DNA from: Actinomycetes bacterium
GTDB lineage: Bacteria > Actinomycetota > Acidimicrobiia > Acidimicrobiales > JAJYPT01
Assembly (NCBI GenBank): GCA_021795135.1
Contig: JAJYPT010000056.1
Coordinates: 1-10,022, forward strand
Direction of reading: 5' to 3'
DNA: 10,022 bases
The translations under genes were made by a program, and so were the position numbers. The notes under the pieces were generated by a model that saw nothing but the letters and a program-made list of their open reading frames with translations, was not told where the DNA came from and did not search any database. Every line of letters begins with the position of its first letter. Position 1 is the stretch's first letter. Positions 7,574-10,022 of this stretch are shown piece after piece.

Positions 7574-8392
7574 TTATTTAAATTTTCTTAGTAAATCAAC
7601 TTGTATTTGAGGTAATATAATGGGATCATGCCCTGGTATAAGGGAATATCCTTTTTCTTTAGACCTGATTTTTAAGAGTTTAATTTGCTCTATGGTATCT
7701 TGAGGGTCGCAATTGATAGTCCCACCTATAGGTAATTCATGAACAACATTTTCGGTCAAATCAGCAGCATCAAAAGCAAATATCATTCCACCTCCACCTA
7801 CTGAATCATCAAAACTAATTTCAAAACTTTGATGCCCTGGGGTATGCCCAGGAGTAGGTATTGCAGTGATTCCAGGTGCTATTTCGGTCTCGCCTTGTAG
7901 TAACTGCCAATTATAAAGCGGGTCATCAAAATCAATTCTAAAAATTCCATTATTTTCAGGAATTGGATGACTGGAAAAACCATAATCAAGTTCTTCTTTT
8001 TGTATATAAATGGTGGAATGATTGACGAAATGTCTCAATCCGCCTACATGATCATTATGTAGGTGAGATAAAGCTACAATTCCTATATCATCAACTTTTA
8101 GATTATGTTTTTCTAATTCAACCAGCAAAGGATCAGATTCTCCCGGGGGAAGAATTGCTTCAATGCCTTTAAATCTTCCATGAAATCTTTTATATAAAGC
8201 ACTATCTTTAATTAAAGATGGATTGAAACCTGTATCTAAAAGAACCCAACCTCCATGTAGTTTTACCAAGACTGCTGGAACTGGCTCAATTAGTTTTATA
8301 TTTGGATCTGTTCCATAAATAGACCAGCTTTTTGGTAAATGCTCCCATCCCAATATCAAAAGATAGACTTCAAGAGCTCCTTGTTTTTTCAT
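7574..8392 (-). CDS. Metallo-beta-lactamase-fold hydrolase, AHL-lactonase-like
   Basis: This 272-residue soluble enzyme has all the ligands of a dinuclear-metal MBL hydrolase: HLHNDH (His110, His112, Asp114, His115), His183 in TPGHTPGH, Asp208 in AFDAAD, and His255 in IPGHDP. VLLDTGFNP at 50-58 and the overall size and spacing match the AttM/AiiA-type N-acyl-homoserine lactonase group rather than true beta-lactamases; no signal peptide is seen, so it acts in the cytoplasm. Members of this group hydrolyse lactones and other cyclic esters or amides, and many genes so labelled are not quorum-quenching enzymes. Its ATG (8392-8390) overlaps the ureohydrolase stop by one base (TAATG) and has no ribosome binding site of its own, so translation is probably coupled. 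That argues for a joint role with the ureohydrolase. The real substrate is unknown. Confidence 0.9.
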   Translation of the reverse strand: MKKQGALEVYLLILGWEHLPKSWSIYGTDPNIKLIEPVPAVLVKLHGGWVLLDTGFNPSLIKDSALYKRFHGRFKGIEAILPPGESDPLLVELEKHNLKVDDIGIVALSHLHNDHVGGLRHFVNHSTIYIQKEELDYGFSSHPIPENNGIFRIDFDDPLYNWQLLQGETEIAPGITAIPTPGHTPGHQSFEISFDDSVGGGGMIFAFDAADLTENVVHELPIGGTINCDPQDTIEQIKLLKIRSKEKGYSLIPGHDPIILPQIQVDLLRKFK

Positions 8393-9522
8393 TAGAGGGT
8401 TTTTTTAGGCAAATGCCCAGACTTGACTAAAGTACCTAAAGTGTCACAAACCACTCGCGTTCCCAACAAAGAAGTAATATCAGCTGAATCATAGGGAGGA
8501 GAACACTCTACTATCTCTATGCCCGCCAAGCCCTCTTTAGCTATTCCTTGTACTAATTCCAGCACTTCACGGGGTAAAAATCCTCCTGGTTCTGGCCATC
8601 CAGTACCAGGCACAAAAGCAGCATCCACACAGTCCACATCAAAAGAAAGCCATACTGCTTCTGCTCCTTCCCAAGCAACTTCCAAAGCTCTTTCCACTGC
8701 TTGAGCAAGTCCCATATCTACACAATCTTTTACTGTCAAAATAGTTGTTTGTCGTTCTCTAGAGACTTTTACTCCAGGACGAGGAGCTTGCCATCCTCCA
8801 ATCCCTAGTTGTACCAAATTTTTAGCTGGGACATTAGGAAGATCTGTAGCATGATACCAAGGAGTGGTATGCATTCTTTCATCTAAATCACTCTCTTGGG
8901 TATCAACATGGCGATCAAAATGTATAATTCCTAAATTACCTGATAAATGTTCAGCAATTGCTCGAACGGTAGGATAGCCAATAGAGTGGTCTCCTCCTAA
9001 AATTACTGGAAAAGCCCCAGAAGCAAACACATGTGAGACTCCTTTTGAAATTTGATCAAAACTTTTTTCGATATTTCCTGGAATAGTAAATATATCACCA
9101 GCATCTCCTATAGTTATTGATTCCCTAAGATCTACTCCTAGTTCAAAACTATAAGAGCCATAAAGAGCTGACATACGTCTCATACCTTGGGGTCCAAATC
9201 GAGTGCCTGAACGATAAGTTGTTCCAGCATCATGAGGAGCTCCCAGTACTATTACGTCATAATTTCCACATTCAGCTACATCTTCTACGTATGGAGCTTT
9301 CAAAAAAGTATTGATACCTGCAAAATGTGGTAATTCACCTCTGCTAAAAGTAGGAATAGAGCGATCTCTTATAGAGTCAGCGCCTTGTAATCCTAGCTTT
9401 AAACCCCTATCTATTTCTGCCTGCCAAGCTACTGTGGGTAAAAGAGCTTCGGCTTCTAATGCTGCTTTGGCTTCTGGTCCATTTTTGTCATGCACATACC
9501 CAAAGTCATTAGGATTTTCCAC
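8392..9522 (-). CDS. gdmH: Ureohydrolase of the guanidine hydrolase (GdmH) type
   Basis: This 376-residue arginase/agmatinase-superfamily enzyme probably hydrolyses guanidine to urea and ammonia. Metal ligands are visible: His179 in GGDHS, Asp203, His205 and Asp207 in HFDRHVDT, and Asp295 and Asp297 in SFDVDCVD. Agmatinases normally have DAHxD and about 310 residues; here Arg replaces Ala and an N-terminal extension of about 60 residues carries RDRSIPTFSRGELPHFAGIN (52-71). From memory these traits, plus DLDERMHT (212-219) and GTGWPEPGG (306-314), match the nickel-dependent guanidine hydrolase of cyanobacteria. Guanidinobutyrase or another guanidino hydrolase is the alternative. The start is GTG 9522 with AGGAG six bases before it. 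It lies 46 bases after a peptide/nickel-type permease gene and overlaps the MBL gene. No HypA/HypB-like nickel chaperone gene is in the window. Confidence 0.85.
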   Translation of the reverse strand: MENPNDFGYVHDKNGPEAKAALEAEALLPTVAWQAEIDRGLKLGLQGADSIRDRSIPTFSRGELPHFAGINTFLKAPYVEDVAECGNYDVIVLGAPHDAGTTYRSGTRFGPQGMRRMSALYGSYSFELGVDLRESITIGDAGDIFTIPGNIEKSFDQISKGVSHVFASGAFPVILGGDHSIGYPTVRAIAEHLSGNLGIIHFDRHVDTQESDLDERMHTTPWYHATDLPNVPAKNLVQLGIGGWQAPRPGVKVSRERQTTILTVKDCVDMGLAQAVERALEVAWEGAEAVWLSFDVDCVDAAFVPGTGWPEPGGFLPREVLELVQGIAKEGLAGIEIVECSPPYDSADITSLLGTRVVCDTLGTLVKSGHLPKKTL

Positions 9523-9528
9523 TGACGT

Positions 9529-9533
9529 CTCCT
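9529..9533 (-). promoter_or_regulatory. Ribosome binding site fixing the GTG start of the ureohydrolase
   Basis: AGGAG on the - strand lies six bases before GTG 9522. There is no in-frame ATG near the N-terminus, and the conserved N-terminal block needs a start this far upstream, so the GTG is well supported. Confidence 0.7.
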
Positions 9534-9568
9534 TTATGTTTATTTGAAATTGAATTATGAAAAAAGAT

Positions 9569-10022
9569 TTATGATTTTATTCGAGGATCTACTACTGTTT
9601 GTACGATATCTACAACAGCATTTATGACTACATAAATGACTCCTAGTACCAGTACAACTCCTGAAATGGCTGGAAAATCTCCAACTGGAATACTTTGGCC
9701 TATGTAATAACCTATACCTGGCCAAGAAAAAATCTCTTCAACTACCACTACACCTGTTAGCATCAAGCCAGCTTGTAATCCAATCATTGACAGCATTGGG
9801 CCAAGTGAATTACGCAAACCATGTTTGAATACAACTGCCATCTCGCTAAGACCTTTAGCTCGGGCTGTTAATATATAATCTGATCGTAAAGACTGAACTA
9901 AACTCGCCCTAAGAACTCTCCCAATAGAAACAGCTGGACCTAGAGCAATGCAACTTGCAGGTAAAATAAGGTGGCGTAAAGCACCTAATAAAATATGAAA
10001 TCGACCATGTACTATTGCATCT
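9569..10022 (-). CDS. DppB/OppB-type ABC importer permease (partial, N-terminus beyond window)
   Basis: The frame is open from the right edge to TAA at 9571-9569, giving about 151 C-terminal residues. It contains the cytoplasmic loop YILTARAKGLSE followed by VFKHGLRNSLGPML, the EAA-type coupling motif of dipeptide/oligopeptide/nickel permeases. It then has EEIFSWPGIGYYIGQSI and the closing VVDIVQTVVDPRIKS, both hallmarks of the DppB/OppB/NikB class. An internal ATG at 9841 would give only 90 residues and lose the conserved loop, so it is not the start. The ordinary length is about 310-330 residues, so roughly half lies outside. It would form half of the inner-membrane channel of an importer for peptides, nickel or similar solutes. 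The second permease (DppC-like) does not follow; the ureohydrolase comes next after 46 bases. Confidence 0.93.
   Translation of the reverse strand, partial: DAIVHGRFHILLGALRHLILPASCIALGPAVSIGRVLRASLVQSLRSDYILTARAKGLSEMAVVFKHGLRNSLGPMLSMIGLQAGLMLTGVVVVEEIFSWPGIGYYIGQSIPVGDFPAISGVVLVLGVIYVVINAVVDIVQTVVDPRIKS

Noticed and set aside
7574..8392. Beta-lactamase (antibiotic resistance) for the MBL-fold protein
   Set aside because: It has no signal peptide, and the ligand layout and motifs match the lactonase group, not class B beta-lactamases.
5730..9568. Guanidine riboswitch within the intergenic gaps
   Set aside because: None of the three gaps shows a recognisable ykkC-type or tandem ACG-loop hairpin structure; if one exists it should lie upstream of the operon, beyond the window.
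9569..9841. 90-residue stand-alone permease starting at an internal ATG
   Set aside because: The same frame stays open to the window edge and includes the conserved ARAKGLSE loop, so the ATG is internal to a partial gene.
1..10022. CRISPR arrays, tRNA or rRNA genes
   Set aside because: No regularly spaced repeats, cloverleaf-like sequences or conserved rRNA stretches were seen on either strand.

Overview
This 10 kb window is bacterial, clearly AT-rich, gene-dense, and uses ATG, GTG and probably TTG starts. The organism cannot be named from the sequence alone. A few features (a 4-TM protein of a type I associate with actinobacteria, an ABC-2 pair of the DrrAB class, a YbfB-type MFS protein) lean towards a low-GC actinobacterium or similar environmental bacterium, but this is a weak inference.

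Layout. Positions 1-2094 are read on the + strand: the last 27 codons of an unrecognised gene, a small 4-TM protein with Met-rich segments (322-807), and a 12-TM MFS transporter (901-2094). Positions 2095-2487 hold a GC-richer scar. Read on the - strand it is the N-terminal half of an IS200/IS605-type Y1 transposase with an in-frame stop and no catalytic tyrosine, preceded by hairpin-rich sequence that resembles the element's end. From 2488 to the right edge everything is on the - strand. First comes a two-gene ABC exporter (ATPase 3316-4224, then ABC-2 permease 2488-3288). After a spacer carrying an 18-bp inverted repeat (4429-4495), a run of five genes is read right to left: a DppB/OppB-type permease (cut by the window edge), a ureohydrolase, a metallo-beta-lactamase-fold hydrolase, an NCS1-family permease, and an FmdA-type formamidase.

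How the genes may work together. The ureohydrolase carries an N-terminal block and an FDRHVDT metal motif that I recall from nickel-dependent guanidine hydrolases (GdmH) rather than the DAHxD of agmatinases. Its stop codon overlaps the start of the MBL hydrolase. Together with formamidase, an NCS1 permease and a peptide/nickel-type ABC permease, the run looks like a small-nitrogen-compound scavenging operon releasing ammonia from guanidine-like and formamide-like substrates. No urease is visible, so urea from guanidine would have to be excreted or used elsewhere. The NCS1 permease ends in an eight-cysteine cytosolic-type tail, the oddest single protein feature here. The inverted repeat just after the formamidase stop is a good candidate for the operon's end.
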